From Pseudomonas hormoni (GTDB taxonomy: Bacteria > Pseudomonadota > Gammaproteobacteria > Pseudomonadales > Pseudomonadaceae): 64,000 nucleotides of DNA. A program made the position numbers and the translations under genes. Below, piece after piece: positions 26,150-34,996 of this stretch; the first letter of the stretch is position 1; each line of letters begins with the position of its first letter. Under the pieces are notes generated by a model. That model saw only the letters and a program-made list of their open reading frames with translations. It was not told the origin of the DNA and did not search any database. The stretch spans positions 3,148,001 to 3,212,000 of the forward strand of contig NZ_CP075566.1 of the NCBI RefSeq assembly GCF_018502625.1, written 5' to 3'.

Positions 26150-26507
26150 TTCGGGCGACGTGTCGGCACGGTGCGGAATGCTTGCAGGCGCGTTCATGAT
26201 GTTCGGTATTCATCCGCTGGGTGGCAACATTGCTTTGTTTGCGCCCGGCATCATCGTTGCGGCCATTCTGGCCGTGCTGATGTGACGCAGTCCTGCTCAA
26301 AGCTAATGATTGCAAGCGTCAGCCTTACGAAAAGCAGGACAGGAGACAGAATGTTTCACCCATCGAAGGAGTCCTGGGTCATCTATCTGGTTCGAAACCC
26401 GGGATTGTCAGAGTGAGAATTTGATTGCCCGGTTTCTCCCCACCTTGTGTGAATCGCATAATGAGTGCCTGCCCCTTTTATCGTCGAAATCGTATCTGGA
26501 GTACCCC
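26150..26507. other. Stretch with a transporter C-terminal relic
   Basis: Bases 26178-26285 encode MLAGAFMMFGIHPLGGNIAL followed by a last helix of the type seen at the end of MFS permeases, without the rest of the gene. This looks like a leftover of a deleted transporter. Bases 26286-26507 show no feature. Confidence 0.4.
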
Positions 26508-26846
26508 ATGGAAACCCGCCACCTGCATCGCTTGCTCCAGGGAGCAGCCGAGTGTGATTCCGCTGTCGAGTCACTCATCCTCATACTTGAGGCCGCCGTC
26601 GAACTGGTGTCGATTCCGGGGAATGACTTCTGCTGGTCGTATTGGGCTGATGAGTTCGAGGCGAAAGCTGAACTACAAGCCCTGATCCACTCATTAAAGG
26701 CCGGCACCTTGCCTGAGCGGTTGAACGTCGCCGTGTTGTTCGCGCCGACCGGACCTTTGCAGGAGCTCGGCATGAGCAGTGGATGGGCTGAGACCTATTT
26801 GAAGGTCGCCGGCAAATTTGATGAGGTTGAAACGTTGCTGTGGTGA
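26508..26846 (+). CDS. Hypothetical protein
   Basis: A 112-residue acidic protein starting METRHLHRLLQGAAECDSAV, with GGAG eight bases before the ATG. Leu-rich and probably helical; it contains LEAAVELVSIPGNDFCWSYW and a C-terminal FAPTGPLQELGMSSGWAETY. I do not recognise it. It stands alone between the transporter relic and a gene-free region. Confidence 0.6.
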   Translation: METRHLHRLLQGAAECDSAVESLILILEAAVELVSIPGNDFCWSYWADEFEAKAELQALIHSLKAGTLPERLNVAVLFAPTGPLQELGMSSGWAETYLKVAGKFDEVETLLW

Positions 26847-27382
26847 GGCTGAGATTGTTTGGCCCGGTGATAGACAAAAAGGGGGACAGCGCACCGTTGC
26901 GGCGTTCATTCGTCTCGGTTTTATGGTGGTCATGCACAGGGCACTTTCGAGCGCGCCGGTCTCCTTGTGCCCCGGTCTACCAACCTGCGCATGGCCGCCA
27001 CCCTTCGGCCAAAAGTTGCCCGTAAGGATGGACTGCTTTCGGCCAAAAGCAGTCGTTTGAGACTGGCTAATGGGTGTCCCCTTTTCACTTTGGGAGTGTC
27101 CTTACGTTGGGGACGTGAAGCTAACAGCCGTTAAAAAAGTATCTGCGTTGGCAATACTGCGTTAAAGACGATCAGCGATCAATTCCGCTCGGATTGCAGC
27201 AGGCGTGGCTTTAATATGCCGTTGGCGATTTTCGACGCGGGCTCTTCGTCGCCGTGCTGCTGGCAGAGGAATTCGCGTATCGCTTCGGCGGTTCGCCTGA
27301 CGCCAGTGTTTCAAGTCCGAGGGTGGCGACCAACAGTCCAGGCAAACTGATTTACAGGCCGCGTTGACGTCGATGTGCGTGG
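26847..27382. other. Gene-free stretch with structured element and dispersed repeat
   Basis: Contains copy 2 of the structured-RNA-like element (26919-27003) and a dispersed-repeat copy with GGACTGCTTTCGGCC (27028-27042). On the minus strand 27180-27300 reads like a decayed coding piece (REFLCQQHGDEEPASKIANG) that I cannot assign. Confidence 0.45.
26919..27003 (+). ncRNA. Candidate structured RNA element, copy 2
   Basis: GGTGGTCATGC (26925-26935) pairs with GCATGGCCGCC (26989-26999), the same position and length as the outer stem of copy 1 at 11123-11205 but with different base pairs. CCAACCTGCG lies at the same place in both copies. Unlike copy 1, no intact gene follows it. Confidence 0.45.
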
Positions 27383-28474
27383 CTAATCCAGGATGAACAG
27401 GTCCCCTTCCACATCCGTATCGCCGTGTTTACGACTCTCCGCCGCAGCGTCGTAGACGATCATCAAAACCTCCCCAAGCTGCTCGCCGGATTGGAACAGA
27501 CACATGCCCTCAGCGTGATCGTTGCCTTGCCCGAAAGGCACCTCCAGCACCTTCTCCAATTGATCGGTGAAGACCACGCTTTCCTCGTCGGACGCGAAAC
27601 CTCCGCGCCAGCGGAAGACCGTTACCGGACCGTCCTGCTCCATGGTGGGGCCCGCCAGGATCAGCAGATCGTCACCGCGGGTGCACAGGTCACGCAAGCC
27701 CAGGCCATTGAGCGCGAAGAAATGCTTGCGGTAGCGGCGCCCACCCGGACTGATCTTTTTCAGCACCAGCGTGTCAGACGAGGCGTCGTTCAGCTCGGGC
27801 TCAATCTCCAACAACACGGCCCAGCCGCGTAGAACCGGTCCACGCAGCCCCAGCAGAAGGCGCGATCCGATCATCACCAACCCTTCGATATCGAAGCCGT
27901 TGTCCTTACCCGGGATACGCAGGAAGTCGCGTAGCTGAGGATCTTCAGCAATGGCCGCGGTCAGGTCGTTACCGACTTCGTTGCCCTGCAGCTGCGCCGC
28001 TGTACGTCCATCGGCATCCACTTTCCTGGCGAGCACATAGCTGTCGTTCTGCTGCACCACAGGGATGCGGGCCAGCAAAAAACGATTGCCGTCCGCCTCT
28101 ACCGTCGACAGGCGTTTGATATTCTTCTGTGCAGAAGTGCCGGCCTCGGACTTCTTGCGCTTCAGGCTATGGGAGCCCACCACCCAGAGATAACCACTGT
28201 CATGGACATAGGCCAAGCCCTCGATATCGATCTCGGCGTCTTGTTTCGGTAGGGGCAGATCCAGATATTCCAGGAGCGAAAACGATTGGTGCTCGTCGCA
28301 CCTTATGACGCCGCCGGACGCAGCATCCTGGATTTTCAGGCGTTCCAGGCTCGTGGTTTCGTCGTTCGCCACCCAGAGTGTGTCGTCAATCTGCTGAGCG
28401 ACCGAAAGGCCATCGCGCAACGACGCAAACGCCGGATCAAAGCTCAATAGCGCAAAACTGCTTCGGTGGCTCAT
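27383..28474 (-). CDS. DUF3616-type protein
   Basis: A 363-residue soluble protein that I recognise as DUF3616-like, a beta-propeller-type domain of unknown function: recurring strands such as EIDIEGLAYVHDSGYLWVVG, GFDIEGLVMIGSRLLLGLRG and NDHAEGMCLFQSG suggest blades, each with an acidic EG motif like phytase-type propellers. No signal peptide. The function is unknown; a phosphoesterase-like role has not been shown. Monocistronic. Confidence 0.75.
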   Translation of the reverse strand: MSHRSSFALLSFDPAFASLRDGLSVAQQIDDTLWVANDETTSLERLKIQDAASGGVIRCDEHQSFSLLEYLDLPLPKQDAEIDIEGLAYVHDSGYLWVVGSHSLKRKKSEAGTSAQKNIKRLSTVEADGNRFLLARIPVVQQNDSYVLARKVDADGRTAAQLQGNEVGNDLTAAIAEDPQLRDFLRIPGKDNGFDIEGLVMIGSRLLLGLRGPVLRGWAVLLEIEPELNDASSDTLVLKKISPGGRRYRKHFFALNGLGLRDLCTRGDDLLILAGPTMEQDGPVTVFRWRGGFASDEESVVFTDQLEKVLEVPFGQGNDHAEGMCLFQSGEQLGEVLMIVYDAAAESRKHGDTDVEGDLFILD

Positions 28475-28822
28475 GAGCGGTCTCCTGTCTTTATGGCGCT
28501 GCGCACCGGTTATTCAGAACCGGATTCTGCGCGTGCTCTTCGTCCAGAGCATGCACTCGTCCTAGCCGACCCGCCACCGCCGATGGCTTAGTCCCTTCGC
28601 TGCGGCTGCCAAGCAACCGGATTAGTTCCATCAACTCCCAAAATAGCCGACTAACGGTGACCCCCGCAGGCACAAAGCCTGCAATAGCCACCTCGACGAA
28701 CATTTGACGTCAATCTACCGACATACGGATTTCCTAATCAGCAGACCAAATCGACACAGCTCAATAGCGTCGGTTCGAGCGCAACTGTGGCCGCAACATT
28801 CCCCGCATACAGGATTATTGAC
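28475..28822. other. Intergenic stretch
   Basis: About 350 bases between divergent genes, expected to hold both promoters. A small dyad CCGGTT-N6-AACCGG lies at 28506-28523. A 70-codon minus frame (28491-28703) has no supporting feature and is not called. Confidence 0.45.
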
Positions 28823-29491
28823 ATGATCGACCTCGCCACCTGGAATTTGAGCATCCCTGAAGGCAGCCCACCGGCCACCATAGAAACGCCTCGATTGGCG
28901 CAAGGCTTCAAGGACCAGTATTTCAGTTCTGAAGCCGCTACCCTTTCCTTCTGGGCACCTGTGACCGGTTCCAGGACGGCCAACGCTATTTACCCGCGCA
29001 GCGAGTTGCGGGAAACCTATAGCGATGGAACGCTGCGCAACTGGCAGTATTCAGCGGCGGATAACATTCTGCGGGCAAGTCTGACCGTCAATCAGGTGCC
29101 CAGCACCGGCAAGATCGTGATTGGTCAGATTCACAACAAGGACAGCAACAGCCCCATGGTGAAGCTGGAATACCAATACAAAACGTCGGCTTCGACGGGG
29201 ATCATTGTCGCCAAGGTGCGCATGCGCCCCGACGATGAAGAGGGCCAAGTCATTACCATTGCGACGGGTGTGCCGCTCGACCGCAACTTTTCCTACCAGA
29301 TCCACCTCAGCCCGAAGGGCGCGCTGGGCATCAGCGCAGCAGGATACAACTGGAGAACCACCATCGACCCGAGCTGGAAGACCAAACCACTGTATTTCAA
29401 AGCGGGTGCGTATGTGCAGGACAACACCGGCTATCCCACCGAGGGCGGAAAAGTGACGTTCAGGATGCTGGAGATCCAACACAACATTTAG
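28823..29491 (+). CDS. Alginate lyase, polysaccharide lyase family 7, without signal peptide
   Basis: A 222-residue PL7 lyase that cleaves alginate by beta-elimination. All three family motifs are present: RSELRE (about residue 60), QIH in IVIGQIHNKDSN, and YFKAGAYVQDN near the C-terminus; the catalytic Arg, Gln, His and Tyr are therefore retained. The ATG at 28823 has AGGA upstream. There is no signal peptide, so the enzyme would stay in the cytoplasm or leave by another route, which is odd for an alginate lyase. No other alginate gene is nearby. Confidence 0.87.
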   Translation: MIDLATWNLSIPEGSPPATIETPRLAQGFKDQYFSSEAATLSFWAPVTGSRTANAIYPRSELRETYSDGTLRNWQYSAADNILRASLTVNQVPSTGKIVIGQIHNKDSNSPMVKLEYQYKTSASTGIIVAKVRMRPDDEEGQVITIATGVPLDRNFSYQIHLSPKGALGISAAGYNWRTTIDPSWKTKPLYFKAGAYVQDNTGYPTEGGKVTFRMLEIQHNI

Positions 29492-29806
29492 TCGCTTCTT
29501 TAGGTCACTACCATTGGCACGCCGATCCGAAGGGTGAAGACTTTAGTGGATTTCCTTGTCGATCGGCTACCAAGTGGCTAGCTGTCAGTGAACTCAACCG
29601 CGCGGCCTGAATTTAGAACGCTCTTTCCTGCGCCCGGTGCTGGATTGAGTTAACCAACCTTAAGGGCGTCGGTCGATTGCACCATTTCGCGATTGGCAGC
29701 TATCGGCCAGAAGCGGACCCTCCAAACCCCTCGCTCTCCCCTCGAAATTGAAGTCTCTCCTTCCCTCAAGGGCGCGTAGATAATCCCTCCGTCCGCCGAA
29801 CCTTGC
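29492..29806. other. Intergenic stretch upstream of dmeR
   Basis: About 315 bases with no gene or recognisable element before the metal-responsive operators begin. Confidence 0.4.
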
Positions 29807-29860
29807 ATAGGTATAGGGGGTATGCCTATCATGCGCAATGTATAGGTAGGGGGGGTATCC
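29807..29860 (+). promoter_or_regulatory. Two G-tract operators of the RcnR/DmeR type
   Basis: Site 1 (29807-29829) has arms ATAGG and CCTAT around TATAGGGGGTATG. Site 2 (29841-29860) reads TATAGGTAGGGGGGGTATCC and ends two bases before the dmeR ATG, covering its ribosome site. Both show the central G-tract with flanking TA-rich arms typical of CsoR/RcnR-family operators. Confidence 0.7.
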
Positions 29861-29861
29861 C

Positions 29862-30137
29862 ATGGGTCACATTGCAGCAAACAAAGACGATCTTCTCAAA
29901 CGCGTAAAACGCATCGCCGGACAAATCCAAGCCGTTGAGCGGGCATTGGAGTCGGACCTCGATTGCGCCAAAACACTGCACCTTGTTGCCGCTACTCGCG
30001 GAGCCATCAATGGCTTGATGGAGGAAATCATCGAGGAACACGCGCGGGAGCATGTCGCGAACCCTGCTCTCAGCGAAGAAGAGCGTAACAAAGGCGTCGA
30101 GGAGCTTCTTGAAGCCATTCGCCGTTACTCCAAGTGA
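29862..30137 (+). CDS. dmeR: Ni/Co-responsive CsoR/RcnR-family repressor
   Basis: A 91-residue all-helical repressor. The RcnR metal-ligand set is present at exactly the expected positions: His3, Cys35 (DLDCAKTL), His60 and His64 (EEHAREHV). FrmR, the formaldehyde sensor of the same fold, lacks this full set, so nickel or cobalt sensing is the better reading. The neighbouring CDF exporter supports assignment as DmeR. It probably binds the two G-tract sites upstream and releases them when it binds metal, making the operon self-regulated. Confidence 0.85.
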   Translation: MGHIAANKDDLLKRVKRIAGQIQAVERALESDLDCAKTLHLVAATRGAINGLMEEIIEEHAREHVANPALSEEERNKGVEELLEAIRRYSK

Positions 30138-30157
30138 ACGCATCCAGGAACACGCTC

Positions 30158-31072
30158 ATGAACAGCACGAACATCAACTACACACACGACCATGTGTTCC
30201 TTGGCTCAGCACACGACGAAAATGCCAAGCGTATGCGTTGGGTTGTGGCGCTGACCGTTGTGATGATGGTTGGCGAGATCACCGCTGGCTATATCACGGG
30301 CTCGATGGCGTTACTGGCTGATGGCTTTCACATGGCAACTCATGCCGGCGCATTGGGCATCGCGGCGGCCGCTTATGGATACGCAAAACGCCACGCTTCC
30401 AGCCAGCGCTACAGTTTCGGTACCGGTAAGGTTGGAGACTTGGGCGGATTCGCCTCGGCGCTGATTCTCGGTATGGTCTCCCTGGGAATTGGCGTTGAGT
30501 CTGTCATGCGCCTCTTGCAGCCAACGGAAGTTCAGTTCGGCACCGCTACGCTCATCGCGATTGCCGGTTTGATCGTCAACATTGTCAGTGCCCTGCTGCT
30601 GGGCCACGGGCACAGTCATGGGCACGAGCACGATCACGGCCATGCCCATCACGGGAACGACAACAACCTGAAATCGGCCTACGTCCACGTCATTGCAGAC
30701 GCGCTGACTTCCGTTCTGGCCATTGCTGCATTGCTCGCCGGCCGGTATCTCGGCTGGGTGTGGCTGGACCCGGTCATGGGCATTGTCGGCGCCATTGTTA
30801 TTGCGCGCTGGGCATGGACCTTGATGGGGGCCACCGCAGGAGTACTGCTGGATCAGACAGATGCACACGTTGCCGAGGAAATCCGCGAACTGGTTGAGAA
30901 ACCAGGGGATGCCACTATCACGGACTTGCACGTCTGGCGGGTTGGACCGCAAGCCCATGCGGCCATCGTCAGCGTCCTTGGTGAGGCCACTGCGAACGCC
31001 GATAGCATTCGTGAACGTCTAAAGCCGGTTCACGAAGTCAGCCATCTGACGGTCGAGTTTCGACCTGTCTGA
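30158..31072 (+). CDS. dmeF: Cation-diffusion-facilitator exporter, DmeF-like
   Basis: A 304-residue metal/proton antiporter of the inner membrane. It has six membrane helices with the metal-site motifs HMATHAGALG and HVIADALTSVLA, and between helices 4 and 5 a His-rich loop (GHGHSHGHEHDHGHAHHG), typical of Co/Ni-exporting DmeF. I take the ATG at 30158, which follows AGGA; a GTG at 30134 overlapping the dmeR stop is the alternative. Co-transcribed with dmeR. Confidence 0.9.
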   Translation: MNSTNINYTHDHVFLGSAHDENAKRMRWVVALTVVMMVGEITAGYITGSMALLADGFHMATHAGALGIAAAAYGYAKRHASSQRYSFGTGKVGDLGGFASALILGMVSLGIGVESVMRLLQPTEVQFGTATLIAIAGLIVNIVSALLLGHGHSHGHEHDHGHAHHGNDNNLKSAYVHVIADALTSVLAIAALLAGRYLGWVWLDPVMGIVGAIVIARWAWTLMGATAGVLLDQTDAHVAEEIRELVEKPGDATITDLHVWRVGPQAHAAIVSVLGEATANADSIRERLKPVHEVSHLTVEFRPV

Positions 31073-31111
31073 TTAAGCGCCTCCCCACCATTGTCTCCAA
31101 AGGAACCCGCA

Positions 31112-31483
31112 ATGCCTCTAGGGAAACGTGAACTGGCACGAATCGAACGTCGGTTGATAACCACGCTTACCGAAGCATGCGAGACAGCAAAGGGTGAAAT
31201 CATAGGCTTTGCTTGGCTCACCCACATCGCTGACCTGAACGCGTTGGCTGAAACCCTGACGGTAATCTGGGTATTCGAGACCCTGGCTGACAGAAAGCTC
31301 GCCCTGGTTGACGCTAAGGCGCGCATCTTTGAGTTGACGTCCATCGCGTTGAATGACGCCAACATCTACCTGATCCCTTCAGACCACAGCGTCCGCTTCG
31401 ACTCTGAGGAGGAGTGTCAGCGAACTCACGGAGGCGACTGGAAAATCCGCCTGACTCAATCACGTGTGGCCAAAGGTGGCTGA
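31112..31483 (+). CDS. Hypothetical protein of a Pseudomonas family often labelled Fis-type regulator
   Basis: A 123-residue protein starting MPLGKRELARIERRLITTLT with AAAGGA upstream of the ATG. The strongest feature is GEIIGFAWLTHIADLNALAE. I recall close relatives annotated as Fis-family regulators, but no Fis helix-turn-helix is apparent, so I treat the function as unknown. It overlaps no neighbour but lies two bases before the DUF1289 gene, so they are co-transcribed. Confidence 0.65.
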   Translation: MPLGKRELARIERRLITTLTEACETAKGEIIGFAWLTHIADLNALAETLTVIWVFETLADRKLALVDAKARIFELTSIALNDANIYLIPSDHSVRFDSEEECQRTHGGDWKIRLTQSRVAKGG

Positions 31484-31485
31484 CA

Positions 31486-31668
31486 ATGGCTAAAGAAATC
31501 GAGAATCCCTGCATCTCAGTTTGCCAGCTCAGTGGTGATCTGTGTGTGAGCTGCGGGCGAAGCAAGGAAGACATCAGAAAGTGGAAACGCATGAAGCGGC
31601 CTGAAAAAATGGCCGCGGTGCAAAGGGCGAATGTGCGCTTGAAAGGGCTGAAGAAAGCACAGGGATAG
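31486..31668 (+). CDS. DUF1289 family small Cys-rich protein
   Basis: A 60-residue protein with NPCISVCQLSGDLCVSCGRS, the DUF1289 signature of four cysteines (CxxxC-x6-CxxC) that probably bind a metal or Fe-S cluster. The basic C-terminal tail (RLKGLKKAQG) may contact nucleic acid. Directly downstream of the preceding unknown gene. Confidence 0.8.
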   Translation: MAKEIENPCISVCQLSGDLCVSCGRSKEDIRKWKRMKRPEKMAAVQRANVRLKGLKKAQG

Positions 31669-31824
31669 TCACTTGTTCTGGATGATCGCTATGGGTCGGG
31701 AAGTGCCCTTCGATCAGCTGGATACCCAGCCAAAATCGGGCGTTCACCCTGGGGCGGCCACCGGCCAAGGCAGTCATTGGAAAATATCGGTGCGATCGAC
31801 ATGCTTAAGCAGTTTTTCTAAGCG

Positions 31825-32190
31825 CTACGCAACAAGCTCGACATAGCTCGACTCCCCACCGCCAGTCGCGCCCGACAACCAACCCCATACGAAACTCAGA
31901 GTCGTACGTCCTGCGTGATCGACGCCTACCGTGCCACGAGACCAGCCGGCAAGCATCTCGCCCTCCGTCGTCAAGCACTGATAAAGAAGCTCAATGGTAT
32001 CGGGGCCCGTGACGCGCCCGACTTGATGGCCCATGCGAATCCGGCCGCCTTGGTAAGTGCCCGAAATGGCATCTTCCTCGACATGGTAATGAAATACTGT
32101 GCCGGCACCGGATACCCCTTGGGCATTGTCCGCTACGGTAAATCGGCGATTGTTCAAACGCTCGCTGACTTGAGAAAACGGTATTTCCAT
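31825..32190 (-). CDS. Small beta-barrel-like protein (often mislabelled N-acetylglutamate synthase)
   Basis: A 121-residue protein rich in beta strands: NRRFTVADNAQGVSGAGTVF, HYHVEEDAISGTYQGGRIRM and LSFVWGWLSGATGGGESSYV. I recall this family being annotated as 'N-acetylglutamate synthase', but nothing like a GNAT fold is present, so that name should not be trusted. The strand pattern and the TYQGG motif recall lipocalin/avidin-like barrels. The function is unknown. Confidence 0.65.
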   Translation of the reverse strand: MEIPFSQVSERLNNRRFTVADNAQGVSGAGTVFHYHVEEDAISGTYQGGRIRMGHQVGRVTGPDTIELLYQCLTTEGEMLAGWSRGTVGVDHAGRTTLSFVWGWLSGATGGGESSYVELVA

Positions 32191-32409
32191 AAATGTCGCG
32201 TCCTTTAGTCGAGATGTTCCATTCCAGCCTTCGATGATCCTAAGTCATTTCGACAGGCAGCAACCGCAATAAAGCAGACACTTTCGTCACGGGTCGCCCA
32301 TTTCTCATCCATGGGTGAATAGGCATCACTCGGACAACTTTTCATGACCCCCGTCGAATTCCGAGGGTGCGTTAGTTACCATGGATTTCAATTCGGAAGG
32401 AGGCATGCA

Positions 32410-32865
32410 ATGGATCTGAAGTTCAGCCACGTCGATGTACTGGTCGAGAATCTCGAAGAAGCCTGTGATTACTACGCACAGATACTGAAAGCCAGGATCT
32501 CCAAAACGCTCGTCTGGGAACGAGGTGGCCTGCATGTGCGCTATGCGATTGCGCTGATCGGTCAGGAGCGTTTCATGCTGGTACAACCGCTGGCGGGAAA
32601 TCTGAGGGAGCTGTTGGACGCCTCGGGCGAGGGGATGATTTATCGCCATTGCTACTCGACACCGGACATCGAGAAGGCCTATGACGAATTGATGGCTGCC
32701 GGTGTTCAACCGGAAGACGAAAACGGCAAGCCATTGGCCCGTGCGCACCTGCAATCCCCGTCCGGGACACGCATCATCTGGTTGCCCAAGCGCTTCGGGC
32801 ACTTCTCTATCGAGATCCTGGAAGCCAAGGCGCTGGAGGCATTTGTCGAGGCTGCATTTGCCTGA
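32410..32865 (+). CDS. Glyoxalase/VOC-superfamily protein
   Basis: A 151-residue protein of the vicinal-oxygen-chelate fold: the first half has KFSHVDVLVENLEEACDYYA and the second RHCYSTPDIEKAYDELMAAG, the two beta-alpha-beta modules. AGGAGG precedes the ATG at 32410. VOC proteins bind a divalent metal and catalyse isomerisation, dioxygenation or thiol transfer, or act as resistance proteins; which applies here is not readable. Confidence 0.78.
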   Translation: MDLKFSHVDVLVENLEEACDYYAQILKARISKTLVWERGGLHVRYAIALIGQERFMLVQPLAGNLRELLDASGEGMIYRHCYSTPDIEKAYDELMAAGVQPEDENGKPLARAHLQSPSGTRIIWLPKRFGHFSIEILEAKALEAFVEAAFA

Positions 32866-32916
32866 GCACGTTAAAACTCATTGCCGTGCTCACACCGGCC
32901 AGCTCACCAGGTAATG

Positions 32917-34377
32917 CTATCCAAACCATCCACTCAGCAACCCTGCGCCCAGCGCGACCAACGCCGTATTGAGGCAGACCAGCGCGAAGCCAAACCTTAC
33001 CAGGTCACCCTCTTCCGTGGCCTGGGTTTTGGCAAGTCCCAGGATCAGCATGACGATCGACAACGAGCCCAGTGCAGCATGCCCTGCCGCGCTGTTCTGT
33101 ACCGCTGCGAGCAATAGGCGAGAGGGTTCTGGCAACATCGCGATGGCCGGCATGAAGATCGCGTTGCCGCCAACATTCGAGCCCGTCATGTAGCCTGACA
33201 GCGCACCAAACAGGGCCACCAGCGACGTCGCGGCGGTGGGCGACAGGCCCGCCAGCAGTTGCATCAAACCCGCCAGGAAGCCGGCCTTTACCATCATCTG
33301 CGACATCGCGAGAAAGAAGAAAATGGTCAGCAATGGCCGTTTCGCGCGCGCCGCCAACGCAGCAGGCATGCGGACGTCGGGCACTGTCTGGCGTGGCGCG
33401 TTGCGCGTGTGAAACCCTAGCCCGATCAGCACCAGAACCAGTGCCACGCCCGGTGAAGCCAGCGGCTTCCAGGTGACTTGGGCACCCTGTACGATCCAGC
33501 TGTCCTGCCAAGCGGTGATCGTCCACAGCATTTTCAACGCGACGATAAAGACAATCAGCAACAGATACGGCCAGGCCTGACGCGGCCATTGCACCGCACC
33601 GCGCTCGCTATCGCTGCGGCGCAGGCGCCATAGCCCGGCAGATAGCACTGCAACGGCCGTCACCAGGCCCGCGGCAACACCGGCCACTTCCGGCCCCAAC
33701 CACCGACTGGCACTGTAAAGCACCCCCACAAACAGCAGCCAGAAAACGCCCAGCGCCCTCCACTCCCGCGACTCACGAACGCCTGCCAGGTATAACGCCA
33801 TCGCACTGAGGGCGAAAAAAACCGGTGCGCTGGTCAGTGCCGAGGTCGACGCCAGCGCGGCGGCGTCCAGGTGAGCCAGCGAGGCGCCGATGACCGATGC
33901 CAGGCCCAGCGTTCCCCACGGCATGATTGCCATGCCGGTCAGCGCTATGCGCAGCGCGACCCGGCGCTCGAAGAGGCTGAGCATCAGGGGCACCGTTGCG
34001 ATCAATGACACGCCGAAGCCGGTCATCGCTTCCAGCAACGGTGCCAGCCCGAGGACGATGAACGCCACTTGATCGCCGCGTCGCAAACCCAGTGAACGCA
34101 CCCATTGGCTAAGCGCCAGGTTGACGCCCAGGCGCTCGATAAAAATCACGAAGGCCAGACCCGGCACGATCACGAAGGCCGTACTTGCAAACAGCACGGC
34201 GGTATCTTGAGCGGCGGCCACCAGACTGCCGAGGTGCCACGCGTCGGCGGCGCCGGCGAGCCAGAGCACCACAACGAGCAGCGTGCCGGCGATGGCCGCG
34301 TGAACGGGGGGCCGGCGCAGCACGACGAGCATGGCTGTCACCAACAGGACGGGGGAAAGATGAAACAGTGCGAGCAT
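32917..34377 (-). CDS. LctP-family lactate/glycolate-type permease
   Basis: A 486-residue polytopic permease with about 12-14 helices. LctP features include APLLEAMTGFGVSLIATVPL in the first half and LSGYMTGSNVGGNAIFMPAI in the second. I use the ATG at 34377, with AGGATAA upstream, rather than the frame's earlier ATG at 34407. It should import lactate, glycolate or a related 2-hydroxy acid by proton symport. The divergent Lrp/AsnC gene suggests an amino-acid-related ligand is also possible. Confidence 0.8.
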   Translation of the reverse strand: MLALFHLSPVLLVTAMLVVLRRPPVHAAIAGTLLVVVLWLAGAADAWHLGSLVAAAQDTAVLFASTAFVIVPGLAFVIFIERLGVNLALSQWVRSLGLRRGDQVAFIVLGLAPLLEAMTGFGVSLIATVPLMLSLFERRVALRIALTGMAIMPWGTLGLASVIGASLAHLDAAALASTSALTSAPVFFALSAMALYLAGVRESREWRALGVFWLLFVGVLYSASRWLGPEVAGVAAGLVTAVAVLSAGLWRLRRSDSERGAVQWPRQAWPYLLLIVFIVALKMLWTITAWQDSWIVQGAQVTWKPLASPGVALVLVLIGLGFHTRNAPRQTVPDVRMPAALAARAKRPLLTIFFFLAMSQMMVKAGFLAGLMQLLAGLSPTAATSLVALFGALSGYMTGSNVGGNAIFMPAIAMLPEPSRLLLAAVQNSAAGHAALGSLSIVMLILGLAKTQATEEGDLVRFGFALVCLNTALVALGAGLLSGWFG

Positions 34378-34482
34378 GCCAATTATCCTGTGTGAATTCC
34401 CGATCAAGGCTGCGAGAGCCGTCTGCAGGCAAGATAATATTTCGCGTGGCTAGATAAAGGGCCGCAGTTTTCTGGTAGTTTT

Positions 34483-34497
34483 CGAGAAAATTTCTCG
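34483..34497. promoter_or_regulatory. Palindrome before the Lrp/AsnC gene
   Basis: CGAGAAAATTTCTCG is a 15-base near-perfect dyad ending 11 bases before the regulator's ATG, in the 130-base gap between the divergent genes. It resembles Lrp/AsnC-type operators in size and AT-rich centre and could be an autoregulatory site. Confidence 0.5.
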
Positions 34498-34507
34498 CGG
34501 ACCTGAC

Positions 34508-34996
34508 ATGGCAAAAAACGACGCTGCCCCTGAATCGCTGGACAAATTCGACCGTGCCATCCTGGACCTCGTCCAGCGCGACAACACTACACCGCTGCGC
34601 CTGATGGCCGAGCAGGTCAATCTCTCCACGGCCGCCGTGCAGCGCCGCATCAAGCGGATGGAAGAAAGGGGCGTCATCACGGGCAATGTCGCCATCGTTG
34701 ACCCGACCGCCGTAGGACGGCCGATCACAATCATTGTGGAAGTGATGGCCGAGCGCACGAGCATTGAAGCGCTGGAGGCGATGAAGGCACACTTCGCAGT
34801 GCCCGAAGTTCAGCAGTGCTACTACGTCACCGGCGAAGTGGATTTCGTCCTGGTGTTAACCGTTGCCAGCATGCAGGAATACCAGGCGTTGGCGCGGCGA
34901 TTGTTTGCCGAAAATGCCAACGTGACCTGGTTCAAGACCATCGTGGCGCTGGACCGTGTGAAAGTCGGGCTTGATGTACCGAGCGTGCCTGGGTAA
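34508..34996 (+). CDS. Lrp/AsnC-family transcriptional regulator
   Basis: A 162-residue Lrp protein: helix-turn-helix LMAEQVNLSTAAVQRRIKRM followed by the RAM ligand domain (VQQCYYVTGEVDFVLVLTV). Lrp-type regulators form octamers and respond to amino or keto acids. It is divergent from the LctP-type permease and probably regulates it. Confidence 0.9.
   Translation: MAKNDAAPESLDKFDRAILDLVQRDNTTPLRLMAEQVNLSTAAVQRRIKRMEERGVITGNVAIVDPTAVGRPITIIVEVMAERTSIEALEAMKAHFAVPEVQQCYYVTGEVDFVLVLTVASMQEYQALARRLFAENANVTWFKTIVALDRVKVGLDVPSVPG

Noticed and set aside
28491..28703. Minus-strand 70-codon frame
   Set aside because: No ribosome site or recognisable domain; lies in the promoter region between divergent genes.
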